A DNA stretch of 64,000 bases from Dyella sp. EPa41. Its GTDB lineage: Bacteria; Pseudomonadota; Gammaproteobacteria; Xanthomonadales; Rhodanobacteraceae. The stretch covers positions 48,497 through 112,496 of the forward strand of contig NZ_BCPR01000005.1 in the NCBI RefSeq assembly GCF_016586165.1, written 5' to 3'. Both the position numbers and the translations under genes were made by a program. Below the pieces are notes generated by a model. It was not told the DNA's origin and made no database searches. It saw only the letters and a list, made by a program, of their open reading frames with translations. Shown here piece by piece: positions 26,700 to 34,094 of this stretch. How positions within the stretch are numbered: the first letter of the stretch is position 1; each line of letters starts with the position of its first letter.

Positions 26700-27356
26700 A
26701 TGGGCATGACGACGCTTGATCTCTTCCCGCGCAGCACACCGCCCATCGTGGACCGCATGGGGCCCTGCGCTTTCGTACTACGCGGTTTTGCCCTGCCGAT
26801 CGCCGCCGAGCTCGTTCGCGCCGTTACGGCCATTGATGCACTTGCGCCGTTTCGTCACATGGAGACGCCAGGTGGATTCACCATGTCTGTGGCGCTCACC
26901 AATTGTGGCGATCTCGGGTGGACCACGGATCGCCGTGGCTACCGCTATACGACTGTTGATCCCGTTTCAAATCAGCATTGGCCGGCGATGCCGGCCACGT
27001 TACGTGCCCTGGCCAGGACCGTCGCCATTACCGCTGGATTTGGGGCCTTCGAACCGGATGCCTGTTTGGTCAATCGCTACCTTCCGGGCTCCCGCTTGTC
27101 GTTACACCAGGACAAGAACGAGCGGGATTTCGACGCGCCGATCGTGTCTGTATCACTAGGTATGTCTGCTGTCTTCCTGTTCGGTGGGTCAGCTCGATCG
27201 GATAAGACGACGAGAGTGCCTTTGCATCATGGCGACGTCGCAATATGGGGCGGCGAAGACCGCTTGCGCTACCACGGCGTCATGCCGCTCAAAGATGCTC
27301 CGCACCCGCTACTGGGCGCCCAGCGTATCAACTTGACCTTGCGCAAGGCGGGTTAA
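26700..27356 (+). CDS. alkB: Alpha-ketoglutarate-dependent DNA dioxygenase AlkB
   Basis: 218 aa (ATG at 26706 is an alternative; neither has a strong ribosome site). Full AlkB signature: PGGFTMSVALTNCGDLGW, WPAMPATL, ACLVNRYLPGSRLSLHQDK with iron ligands H136 and D138, distal H192 (RYHGVMPLK) and 2OG-binding R209 and R215. It oxidatively removes methyl groups from 1-methyladenine and 3-methylcytosine. Downstream of the methyltransferase gene by 52 bases, in the same Ada-box unit. Confidence 0.95.
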   Translation: MGMTTLDLFPRSTPPIVDRMGPCAFVLRGFALPIAAELVRAVTAIDALAPFRHMETPGGFTMSVALTNCGDLGWTTDRRGYRYTTVDPVSNQHWPAMPATLRALARTVAITAGFGAFEPDACLVNRYLPGSRLSLHQDKNERDFDAPIVSVSLGMSAVFLFGGSARSDKTTRVPLHHGDVAIWGGEDRLRYHGVMPLKDAPHPLLGAQRINLTLRKAG

Positions 27357-27364
27357 CGGCCATG

Positions 27365-27414
27365 AATTTCACCGCAAGAGTCGGAGTTTTAAATGGCAGT
27401 AGCGTGGATACGAT
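27365..27414 (+). promoter_or_regulatory. Ada-box promoter 4 (small protein-ogt-alkA)
   Basis: AAT at 27365-27367, six bases, GCAA at 27374-27377, then GAGTCGGAGTT; -10-like TACGAT at 27409-27414, 44 bases after the first A. It starts nine bases after the alkB stop, giving an independent unit. Confidence 0.85.
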
Positions 27415-27438
27415 GCACACGTACCTAGAAGCTTGATC

Positions 27439-27624
27439 ATGAACCCAACGCGTAAAAAAGACCCTGTGGTTGCGGCGCGACGCGAAGTAGAAGTCCTCTT
27501 CAAGTCGCTCGTAGAAACGGGGCATGCCCAATGGCATGTCAATGACGAGGGCCAAGTCGAACTCCACATGGAGAACGGCGAGATCTATCTCCTCGGTGAT
27601 CTAGGCATCACGCGACTGCGCTGA
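27439..27624 (+). CDS. Small unknown protein, first gene of an Ada-box unit
   Basis: 61 aa from the ATG at 27439, only 25 bases after the -10, so it heads the transcript. Charged N-terminus (MNPTRKKDPVVAARREVEVL), then a predicted helix-strand pattern ending VELHMENGEIYLLGDLGI and TRLR. No Cys, no membrane segment, no known family. Sits 66 bases before ogt. Its strict position under the Ada promoter suggests a role in alkylation damage, possibly as a small partner of Ogt or the glycosylase; this is inference. Confidence 0.65.
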   Translation: MNPTRKKDPVVAARREVEVLFKSLVETGHAQWHVNDEGQVELHMENGEIYLLGDLGITRLR

Positions 27625-27690
27625 TGGATCGCACCTTTGGCCATCTTCCTTTACATCAATCGCTCACCGCGAGCACAGAGGATTCGTAGT

Positions 27691-28239
27691 ATGGAATTGT
27701 TCCAGAGTCGTTTGAATTCGCCGCTCGGTGAGATGCGGCTCGTGACCGATGCACAGAACAACGTGCGTGCATTGGATTTCGCCGATCACATGGCTCGCCT
27801 GCACCGCGGGTTGCGCGAGCACTACGGCACGGCGGAGATGACGGACATTCCTGCGCCGCCGGCGATTGCCCAGGCCATCACCCGCTATTTTGACGGGGAT
27901 CTGCACGCACTCGATGCGCTCACCACGGCGACGGCCGGGTCCGGCCTGCAGCAGCAGGTTTGGGCCGCACTGCGTAAGATTCCGGTAGGTACCACGACCA
28001 CCTACGGCAAGCTGGCCAAGCAACTAGGATTCAGTGACCCGCGTGCGGCTATCGATATGGGTGCAGCCAATGCGGCCAATCCCATTGCCATCATCGTTCC
28101 CTGCCATCGTGTCATTGCGAGCAATGGCGACCTCAAGGGCTACGCCTGGGGTTTGCATCGCAAGCGTTGGTTGCTTGAGCACGAGGGGGCAATGGCTCCC
28201 CAAGCCGGACATGTCAACGCCACGCTGCCGGGATTCTAG
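27691..28239 (+). CDS. ogt: O6-alkylguanine/O4-alkylthymine-DNA methyltransferase
   Basis: 182 aa from ATG 27691 with AGAGG upstream; the longer frame to 27637 has no ribosome site. Ogt-type: SPLGEMRLVTD at the N-terminus, LQQQVWAALRKIPVGTTTTY, and acceptor C138 in VPCHRV followed by GYAWGLHRKRWLLEHE. Repairs O6-alkylguanine and O4-alkylthymine by transfer to its own cysteine. It is constitutive in E. coli, but here it lies in an Ada-box unit. The stop is two bases before the glycosylase start. Confidence 0.93.
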   Translation: MELFQSRLNSPLGEMRLVTDAQNNVRALDFADHMARLHRGLREHYGTAEMTDIPAPPAIAQAITRYFDGDLHALDALTTATAGSGLQQQVWAALRKIPVGTTTTYGKLAKQLGFSDPRAAIDMGAANAANPIAIIVPCHRVIASNGDLKGYAWGLHRKRWLLEHEGAMAPQAGHVNATLPGF

Positions 28240-28241
28240 GT

Positions 28242-28892
28242 GTGGTTAAAACAGTTCTCGCAGCCACGCTTTCGCCGCGTGCTTATAGGCAGGCTTCCGC
28301 ATTTCTGTCCGAACTGGATGAGGATTGGGCATGCCATGTCGCTGCCATCGGTCCGTGTCGACTCGAACCCAAGCCGACACGGGAACCGTATGAGGCACTC
28401 GTGCGTGCGATTGCCTATCAGCAACTCCACGCCAAGGCGGGGGACGCCATCCTGGGGCGTCTGCTGGCGTTGTACCCAGGGATGGATTTCCCGTCACCTG
28501 CCGCCTTGCTCGCCGCGGACACCCGCACGCAACGTGCCTGCGGATTCTCAGCGGCCAAGGTCGCCACGATTCGTGGTATCGCAGAGGCAACCATCCAAGG
28601 GACGGTGCCGAGCCTGATCGAGGCCCAACACTTGCCCAGCGATGCACTCGTCAGCCGCCTGACGTCTCTGCCTGGCGTGGGGCGCTGGACTGTGGAGATG
28701 TTCCTTATCTATTCCTTGCAGCGTGCCGACATCTTGCCGGTGGACGACTTTGGCGTTCGTGACGGTTACCGGCGCCTCAAAGGCTTGGACAAGGCGCCGT
28801 CGCCCCGGCAAATGCGAGACATCGGCGCGGCGTGGAGTCCATGCCGGACGGTAGCTACCTGGTACCTGTGGCGCGTCCCGTCGAGCAGCTGA
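28242..28892 (+). CDS. alkA: DNA-3-methyladenine glycosylase, HhH-GPD type
   Basis: 216 aa, GTG start two bases after ogt. HhH-GPD superfamily: helix-hairpin-helix LPGVGRWT (143-150) and catalytic Asp in ILPVDDFGVRDG (D168/D169), with AIAYQQLHAKAGDAI before it. Short Mag/AlkA form without the N-terminal domain of E. coli AlkA. Excises alkylated purines such as 3-methyladenine. The stop codon abuts Ada-box promoter 5, so the terminal codons and the next operator meet without a gap. Confidence 0.92.
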   Translation: MVKTVLAATLSPRAYRQASAFLSELDEDWACHVAAIGPCRLEPKPTREPYEALVRAIAYQQLHAKAGDAILGRLLALYPGMDFPSPAALLAADTRTQRACGFSAAKVATIRGIAEATIQGTVPSLIEAQHLPSDALVSRLTSLPGVGRWTVEMFLIYSLQRADILPVDDFGVRDGYRRLKGLDKAPSPRQMRDIGAAWSPCRTVATWYLWRVPSSS

Positions 28893-28942
28893 AATTCATT
28901 CGCAAGAATCGGAGTTCTTGCGACCGAATTCCGCCCTACGAT
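28893..28942 (+). promoter_or_regulatory. Ada-box promoter 5 (ada operon)
   Basis: AAT at 28893-28895, six bases, GCAA at 28902-28905, then GAATCGGAGTT; -10-like TACGAT at 28937-28942, 44 bases after the first A, identical hexamer to promoter 4. Predicts autoregulation of ada. Confidence 0.85.
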
Positions 28943-28975
28943 GGCGCCATTCTCGAAACCGACTGGACATTCGAC

Positions 28976-30070
28976 ATGACCACCTCCCTTTCGTCAGGCC
29001 AAGCCTTCGCCACGGATGAAGCGCGATGGGAGGCGCTGAAAAAGCGCGATCCAGCGGCGGACGGCCACTTTGTCTATGCCGTGCGGACCACCGGCATCTA
29101 CTGCCGGCCGAGTTCCTCGGCGCGCCTGCCCAAGCGCGAGAATGTGGTGTTCTTCGACACGGCCGAGGCTGCCGAAGCGGCCGGGTATCGCGCAAGCCGC
29201 CGTGCCTTGGGCGACCAGACCGCCGCGGCCGCTGAGCGTGCCACCCTGGTAGCGAAGGCCTGCCGCCTGATCGAGACCTCGGAAACCCCACCTAATCTGG
29301 ATGAACTGGCGGCCAAGGCCGGCTTGAGTTCTTTCCACTTCCATCGCGTGTTCAAGGCGGAAACAGGCCTGACGCCGAAGGCCTATGCTTCGGCCTTTCG
29401 TGCTCGTCGACTCCGTGAAGGCTTGAGTGCACTTAAGTCATCGGTCACTGACGCCATCTACGACGCCGGTTTCAATTCCAATAGCCGATTTTACGAGGCT
29501 TCCAATCAATTACTCGGCATGCGGGCCCGCGACTATCGCGCGGGTGGTGCGGGCGCGGTCATTCGTTTTGCAGTGGGCCAGTGCTCCCTGGGCGCCATCC
29601 TGGTGGCTCAAAGCCAGCGCGGCATCTGCGCCATTCTCTTGGGAGAAGACCCCGATGCGTTGGTGCGCGATCTGCAGGACCAATTTCCCAAGGCCCAGCT
29701 GATTGGTGGCGATGCGGAGTTCGAGCAACTCATCGCACGCGTGGTGGGGTTCATCGAAGCGCCGTCGGTTGGCTTGAATCTGCCTCTGGATGTGCGGGGT
29801 ACCGCATTCCAGGAGCGCGTCTGGCAAGCGCTTCGCGAGATCCCGCCAGGCACAACGGTGAGCTATACCGAGATAGCAGAACGTATTGGTTCGCCCAAGG
29901 CGGTGCGTGCGGTCGCTCAAGCATGCGGTGCCAATCACATTGCCGTTGCTATTCCATGTCACCGCGTCGTACGCCGCGACGGCGATATCGCTGGTTATCG
30001 ATGGGGCGTGGATCGCAAACGCGAACTCCTGCGTCGCGAAACCGAATTCGAATCGGAAACCTTGTCATGA
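28976..30070 (+). CDS. ada: Ada regulator/O6-methylguanine methyltransferase lacking three zinc cysteines
   Basis: 364 aa, E. coli Ada is 354. N-terminal Ada domain (residues 15-80) aligns well (RWEALKKRDPAADGHFVYAV, RTTGIYCRPSSSAR) but of the four zinc ligands only the first, C43 (E. coli C38), remains: the others are S47, S74 and A77 (GYRASRRALGD against GFRPCKRCQPD). Two AraC-type HTH blocks follow (LDELAAKAGLSSFHFHRVFK; VTDAIYDAGFNSNSRFYEAS), then the methyltransferase domain with C328 in PCHRVV. The repair half is intact, while methylphosphotriester sensing by a zinc-activated Cys38 should not work as in E. coli. Start at 28976 fits the promoter. Stop overlaps the next gene as ATGA. Confidence 0.92.
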   Translation: MTTSLSSGQAFATDEARWEALKKRDPAADGHFVYAVRTTGIYCRPSSSARLPKRENVVFFDTAEAAEAAGYRASRRALGDQTAAAAERATLVAKACRLIETSETPPNLDELAAKAGLSSFHFHRVFKAETGLTPKAYASAFRARRLREGLSALKSSVTDAIYDAGFNSNSRFYEASNQLLGMRARDYRAGGAGAVIRFAVGQCSLGAILVAQSQRGICAILLGEDPDALVRDLQDQFPKAQLIGGDAEFEQLIARVVGFIEAPSVGLNLPLDVRGTAFQERVWQALREIPPGTTVSYTEIAERIGSPKAVRAVAQACGANHIAVAIPCHRVVRRDGDIAGYRWGVDRKRELLRRETEFESETLS

Positions 30071-30774
30071 CCTTCCTTGCCGATGCCATTGAACAACGAG
30101 ACTGGGCCGACATCGAGCAGAAACTAGGAATGGAAGGCTTCGCCCATCTGCCCGGCCTTATCAATGCAGATGCCTCCCGCTACCTGGCGCACCAATCGCT
30201 GTCACTCTTGGCGAGCCAGTCCGAGTCTCTTGCATCCAAAGATCTAGGCCAGGGTCATGTGGCGTACTTAGGGCAGAGCCTGCCGACACCCTGGTTGTCG
30301 GGACGTACCGCGTTCTATCGGCATCTCGCACCTATGGCCAATCGGTGGAATCAAGCCCTCGGCGTGGCGTACCGCTATCCCGGTCACTTCGAAGAGTTTC
30401 AGGAGCAGAATCGCAGAGACGGACAGACTCAGGCGCTATCGCATGTGATTCGCTTGGGCACGGGGGACTATCTTTCACTTCATCAGCGCAACCTCGGAGC
30501 GCGCATTTTTCCCATGCAGGTGATCGTGCTCTTGTCCGACCCCGGCGCGGACTTTGGAGGTGGCGAGTTGGTCATGACCGAGCAGCGCCCACGCATGCAG
30601 TCGCGACCGATGGTGCTCCCCCTGGCCATCGGCGACGCGGCCATTATCAGTACGTCAGAACGTCCCTTTAAAGGAACCAAGGGTTACTACCGCGCGAACA
30701 TCAAGCACGCCATCAGCCGCGTACGCCACGGCGATCGCGTCGGCGTGGAGCTTTCCTTTCACGACGCGCCATGA
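30067..30774 (+). CDS. Oxygenase-NA-like 2OG-Fe(II) protein with altered metal site
   Basis: 235 aa, coupled to ada by an ATGA overlap. Resembles the family described as oxygenases acting on damaged DNA (PF09859 type): YPGHFEEFQEQNRRDGQTQA, GGGELVMTEQRPRMQSRPMV, GYYRANIKHAISRVRHGDR and the C-terminal FHDA. The iron motif that should be HxD reads H139-Q-R141 (LSLHQRNLG), whereas the paralogue two genes downstream keeps HQD. It may be inactive as an oxygenase and serve another role, such as DNA binding or heterodimer formation. Confidence 0.8.
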   Translation: MTFLADAIEQRDWADIEQKLGMEGFAHLPGLINADASRYLAHQSLSLLASQSESLASKDLGQGHVAYLGQSLPTPWLSGRTAFYRHLAPMANRWNQALGVAYRYPGHFEEFQEQNRRDGQTQALSHVIRLGTGDYLSLHQRNLGARIFPMQVIVLLSDPGADFGGGELVMTEQRPRMQSRPMVLPLAIGDAAIISTSERPFKGTKGYYRANIKHAISRVRHGDRVGVELSFHDAP

Positions 30775-30787
30775 GAGACGATCTGCG

Positions 30788-31048
30788 ATGTACACCTTGA
30801 TCGACACGAACGGCAAGCCGTACCAGAGCACCAGACCCGGCACACTGGGCGGCCATCGTGGCGGCAAGATCTACGGCCGTCTGGATTGCCGCGCTGCTCT
30901 CCAGGCGATCGCGCGCGGAGGATACGTGAAGCACCGTGTCTTCTTTAAGGACGAAACGACGGCTATCGGTGCCGGCTACCGGCCTTGCGCCGTTTGCCTT
31001 CCAGAGAAATACGCGGCATGGAAGAAGCGTCGCGATTGCAACGCCTGA
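30788..31048 (+). CDS. Stand-alone Ada-type metal-binding domain protein
   Basis: 86 aa. The second half matches the Ada metal-binding fold: LDCRAALQAIARGGYVKHRV, FFKDETTAIGAGYRPCAVC with C34, H49, C67-x2-C70 and a last C84. The GYRPCAVC pair corresponds to the C69-x2-C72 position of E. coli Ada that the local Ada has lost. Such small proteins are known as Ada-like metal-binding proteins of unknown function. Placed 13 bases after the first oxygenase gene in the ada operon. Whether it supplies the missing sensor function in trans is a hypothesis. Confidence 0.8.
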   Translation: MYTLIDTNGKPYQSTRPGTLGGHRGGKIYGRLDCRAALQAIARGGYVKHRVFFKDETTAIGAGYRPCAVCLPEKYAAWKKRRDCNA

Positions 31049-31084
31049 CTCACACATTCAGAACCGGCAAGACAGAGACTTTAG

Positions 31085-31837
31085 ATGGCCAACCGAAGCG
31101 CACTAACCAATACTCACGCCTCGATGCCGAGCGCACTGGTAGCCCATATCGCGGCGACCGATTGGCGCGGTCTCGAAGAGTCCATGACGGCGAATGGTTA
31201 CGCCGTTCTGCCTCGCCTGCTCGGGCCGGAGCAGTGCCGCGAGATAGCGCGATTCTTCAACGACGAGGCGCGCTTCCGCAGCCACATCATCATGGAGCGC
31301 TACGCATTTGGTCGCGGCGAGTACAAGTATTTCAGCTATCCGCTACCCGAAGTGATCGACTGTTTGCGCGGTTCACTCTATTCCCGCCTGGCACCTATCG
31401 CCAACCGCTGGCACCAGGCCATGCGCATCAAGGAGCGCTTTCCCTCAACGCTCATCGAATTTCGCGATATCTGCCATCAGGCCGGTCAACGTCGACCCAC
31501 GCCTCTGCTGCTGCGCTATCAGCCGAACGATTACTGCTGCCTACACCAGGACTTGTATGGCGATCACGTCTTTCCGTTCCAGACGGCTCTTCTCCTTGAC
31601 GAACCGGGCCAAGATTTTGACGGAGGTGAGTTCTTGCTCACCGAGAGTGATCCGAAGAAGCCCGGCCGCGCCGAGGTAGTTCCCTTGTGTCAAGGAGATG
31701 CCGTGATCTTCGCGGTTAATCATCGTCCTGTGCGCTCGGCGCGCGGATACTATCGTGCAAGCCTTCGTCACGGCGTGAGTCGTTTGTACCGCGGGCATAG
31801 GCACACGCTGGGAATCATTTTCCACGACGCCAAATAG
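31085..31837 (+). CDS. 2OG-Fe(II) oxygenase, Oxygenase-NA type
   Basis: 250 aa. Intact iron motif H154-Q-D156 in YQPNDYCCLHQDLYGDHVFP, GGEFLLTESDPKKPGR, GDAVIFAVNHRPVRSARGYY and distal LRHGVSRLYRGHRHTLGI followed by IFHDA. Family genes recur beside ada; the proposed role is oxidative removal of alkyl groups from DNA. Paralogue of the gene at 30067, with which it shares overall layout but not the Asp ligand. Last gene of the ada operon; no obvious terminator. Confidence 0.87.
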   Translation: MANRSALTNTHASMPSALVAHIAATDWRGLEESMTANGYAVLPRLLGPEQCREIARFFNDEARFRSHIIMERYAFGRGEYKYFSYPLPEVIDCLRGSLYSRLAPIANRWHQAMRIKERFPSTLIEFRDICHQAGQRRPTPLLLRYQPNDYCCLHQDLYGDHVFPFQTALLLDEPGQDFDGGEFLLTESDPKKPGRAEVVPLCQGDAVIFAVNHRPVRSARGYYRASLRHGVSRLYRGHRHTLGIIFHDAK

Positions 31838-31945
31838 GCCGGCCGGATCTCTTCAGGTGTGGACCTCGGATGTCCGCCTCGGATCGAAAGTGGACATGCA
31901 GCAATCATCGCTGAGCGGTCAGCCTCGGTGCCTTGGCGGCGGGCC

Positions 31946-32024
31946 AAAACCGGGGTCAGCATGCACCTTTCTGGGCGTTGCTTATAGGACAAGCTAGAAA
32001 GTGCACTCTGAGATACCCCGGTTT
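31946..32024. repeat. REP-like imperfect palindrome 1
   Basis: AAACCGGGGTCAGCATGCAC and CTTTC are mirrored at 31996-32024 as the complement of AAACCGGGGT...AGTGCACTTTC, with a loop of about 40 bases. It lies in the 340-base gene-free gap 31838-32177 after the Ada locus. Confidence 0.55.
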
Positions 32025-32053
32025 CGAGTGAGCCCGGTTTTGCTTGTTAGCAA

Positions 32054-32141
32054 GAAAAGCACTCTGGGCTGTCCTCGCTTTCAAGCGCCCTTGAAATCAG
32101 CGATGGCCCAAAATCAGGGACAGCCCACTCTGCCCCTTTTC
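32054..32141. repeat. REP-like imperfect palindrome 2
   Basis: GAAAAGCACTCTGGGCTGTC at the left is mirrored by GACAGCCCACTCTGCCCCTT plus TTC at the right. Similar in plan to the preceding palindrome; together they look like a pair of repetitive extragenic elements at the end of the Ada locus. Confidence 0.55.
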
Positions 32142-32177
32142 TCTTGGAGCCGGCAACCTTGAAAAGATGCCCGTGGT

Positions 32178-34094
32178 TCATGAACCCAGCAGCGGGAATC
32201 CTTCCAGTTCAAACCACTCAAGGCTCACGATGTCAGGAGCCCAGCCGTCGAAGCCATCCAGGATAAGCGTGTCGCCGTCGTGATGCGCTTCCACCGGAAT
32301 GGTGATCGATCGGGAAATCCACCAGCGCTGCTTGGCATCCTGATGGCGCGCATTGGGGGCCAGCACGCGGTGCGCAGCGTCGTTGCCCGGGGACGTCTCC
32401 AACGCCCAGTGCACTCGAAAGGTGCGCAAGTATTCCGTGGACGTGTAGCGCACTCGCAAGGCGTATATCTTGCCCTTCTCCGAAGGCACCTTGAGCTTTA
32501 GCGCACCGCCACCCGGGCCGGGCTCACCGGAGCCGATGAAGCGGAATACCGGCGTATCGGGCTTCAGATGCAGCTCTTTGGCTCCCATCTCACCGGAGTT
32601 GGAGTCAAGAAACGACTGCCAGGCATCCTGTCTGACGCCGGAAGTGCCTTCGACGTTCAGGCTGCCATTCGGCCATGCCGCCAATACGGGATATTCGTCT
32701 CCCGGGTTCCATCCCTTTACGGCAGCCAGAATGGTGTCCTCAAGGCTGTAGTGCCAGGCGTGAACAAGACTCTCGTTCGACGCCTGGATCTGGCGCACCA
32801 CGTCATCCGTTTCTTCGTACAGGGTGCGAAGAAATTCCTTGTGCTTCGACTCGTAGTAAGCGTCGCGGTCAGCAACGGCCTGGGAGTGAAGCTGGTTTTC
32901 GTCGCTCGTGTCCCTGTCGGGAGCCTTCAATCCCGCGCGCTTGCCGCCATCCGTGAAGCCGTAGCCATCAAAAACGGTCCTGGGGATCATGATGCCCTTG
33001 GGCATGATGGCGAAATCCTGGTGCGTCCACCGTTCGACCGGGCCTATCTTTGCAAGGCGTTCCTTCAACCCCTTCTGCTCTGCGCACATCACGTTGCCGA
33101 TGTGCGTCAGGATCTCGTGATAAGCCAGGCGCAGGCGCCGCCAGTAGTCGGTGCTGGCAACGGGAATATTGCGATCCTGGGAGGAAAGCGTCGTCGCATG
33201 ACGCAGGGCGAGCAGCATGAAGGAGGCCGCGAAAGACCATGCCCTGATGCCGGTTTGGGCGAGGGCCGAATCAAGGGTCAGCGAGTTGAAAGCGCGTACC
33301 ATGGTTCCGTTCTGGTCCAGCGCCTTGAAGGCGCTCGTCCTGAAGTTGGCGACCGATTCCTTGTCACCATCCTTCGCATTGGCCATGGCGGAGCTGTAAT
33401 CGAGATACGCGCCCTCGACGGCAGCCTGGTCCTCAATGACCATGAGCTTTTTCATCAGCAGGCCGATCTCGCGAACGATCTCCTCACCCGGCATCGCCGG
33501 TTTGTGGGGTGGTCGTAGCCACGTATGAAGGATGTTGATCAGGCCGGCGCCGATGGGGCCGACACCGGGGATCAGGAACGACGCGTACTCGGCAAGGGTC
33601 AGCGCCGCGTCGCCGGCGCTTCCGTCTTCGACGTAGAGCGCTGTGACTTCGGATTCCACACGCGCACGGTTCCGGTGGTGGAAGACATTCCCTGTGCGAA
33701 GCCCGATCGTCACGTCATTGCGTACAAAGGTCACCGCGCCGCGATTGGTTTCAAGACGAAGCGCGACGGATCCTTCGGGAAAGCCGTTCCATGCCTCGGC
33801 CAGTACCGACACTTCGGTCTTGAGCAATGTCGTTCCTTCGGCCAGGCCGAACCAGGGCGTCGCAAATTCCGCGTATGCCTCGGCTTTGAGCGCCAGTTCC
33901 GTACCTTCCTCGCCAAGCGCCTTGATGCCGGATTCGGCGTCGGCAAGGCTTGGCGCACCAAAGCACAGATATCCCCGGCAACCATCGAGCAAAGCCGCTG
34001 CCGTGCCGGGAGTAAACATGGCGTCGACCGCCGCGCCCACGTCCAGGGAAGCGGCTCCATCAAGGGCAACCGCGTATCGATGTGGGTGGCTCAT
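32178..34094 (-). CDS. Cry/delta-endotoxin-like pore-forming protein (putative)
   Basis: 638 aa from the ATG at 34094, which overlaps the stop of the preceding gene as ATGA. No signal peptide. Residues 1-160 form an unknown beta-rich domain. Residues 165-450 are helical and resemble the Cry domain I bundle: a hydrophobic helix FLIPGVGPIGAGLINILHTW, then EEIVREIGLLMKKLMVIEDQ, ALAQTGIRAWSFAASFMLLA, WRRLRLAYHEILTHIGNVMC. Residues 510-635 resemble Cry domain III, with IYALRVRYTSTEYLRTF matching the block-4 pattern (YRVRIRYAS) and a final DIVSLEWFELE. A clear domain II is not seen. Likely a cytolytic or insecticidal toxin, but similarity is by eye only. Confidence 0.55.
   Translation of the reverse strand: MSHPHRYAVALDGAASLDVGAAVDAMFTPGTAAALLDGCRGYLCFGAPSLADAESGIKALGEEGTELALKAEAYAEFATPWFGLAEGTTLLKTEVSVLAEAWNGFPEGSVALRLETNRGAVTFVRNDVTIGLRTGNVFHHRNRARVESEVTALYVEDGSAGDAALTLAEYASFLIPGVGPIGAGLINILHTWLRPPHKPAMPGEEIVREIGLLMKKLMVIEDQAAVEGAYLDYSSAMANAKDGDKESVANFRTSAFKALDQNGTMVRAFNSLTLDSALAQTGIRAWSFAASFMLLALRHATTLSSQDRNIPVASTDYWRRLRLAYHEILTHIGNVMCAEQKGLKERLAKIGPVERWTHQDFAIMPKGIMIPRTVFDGYGFTDGGKRAGLKAPDRDTSDENQLHSQAVADRDAYYESKHKEFLRTLYEETDDVVRQIQASNESLVHAWHYSLEDTILAAVKGWNPGDEYPVLAAWPNGSLNVEGTSGVRQDAWQSFLDSNSGEMGAKELHLKPDTPVFRFIGSGEPGPGGGALKLKVPSEKGKIYALRVRYTSTEYLRTFRVHWALETSPGNDAAHRVLAPNARHQDAKQRWWISRSITIPVEAHHDGDTLILDGFDGWAPDIVSLEWFELEGFPLLGS

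Noticed and set aside
28832..28975. Upstream start for Ada
   Set aside because: It would place the Ada box and -10 inside the coding region and overlap the glycosylase gene.
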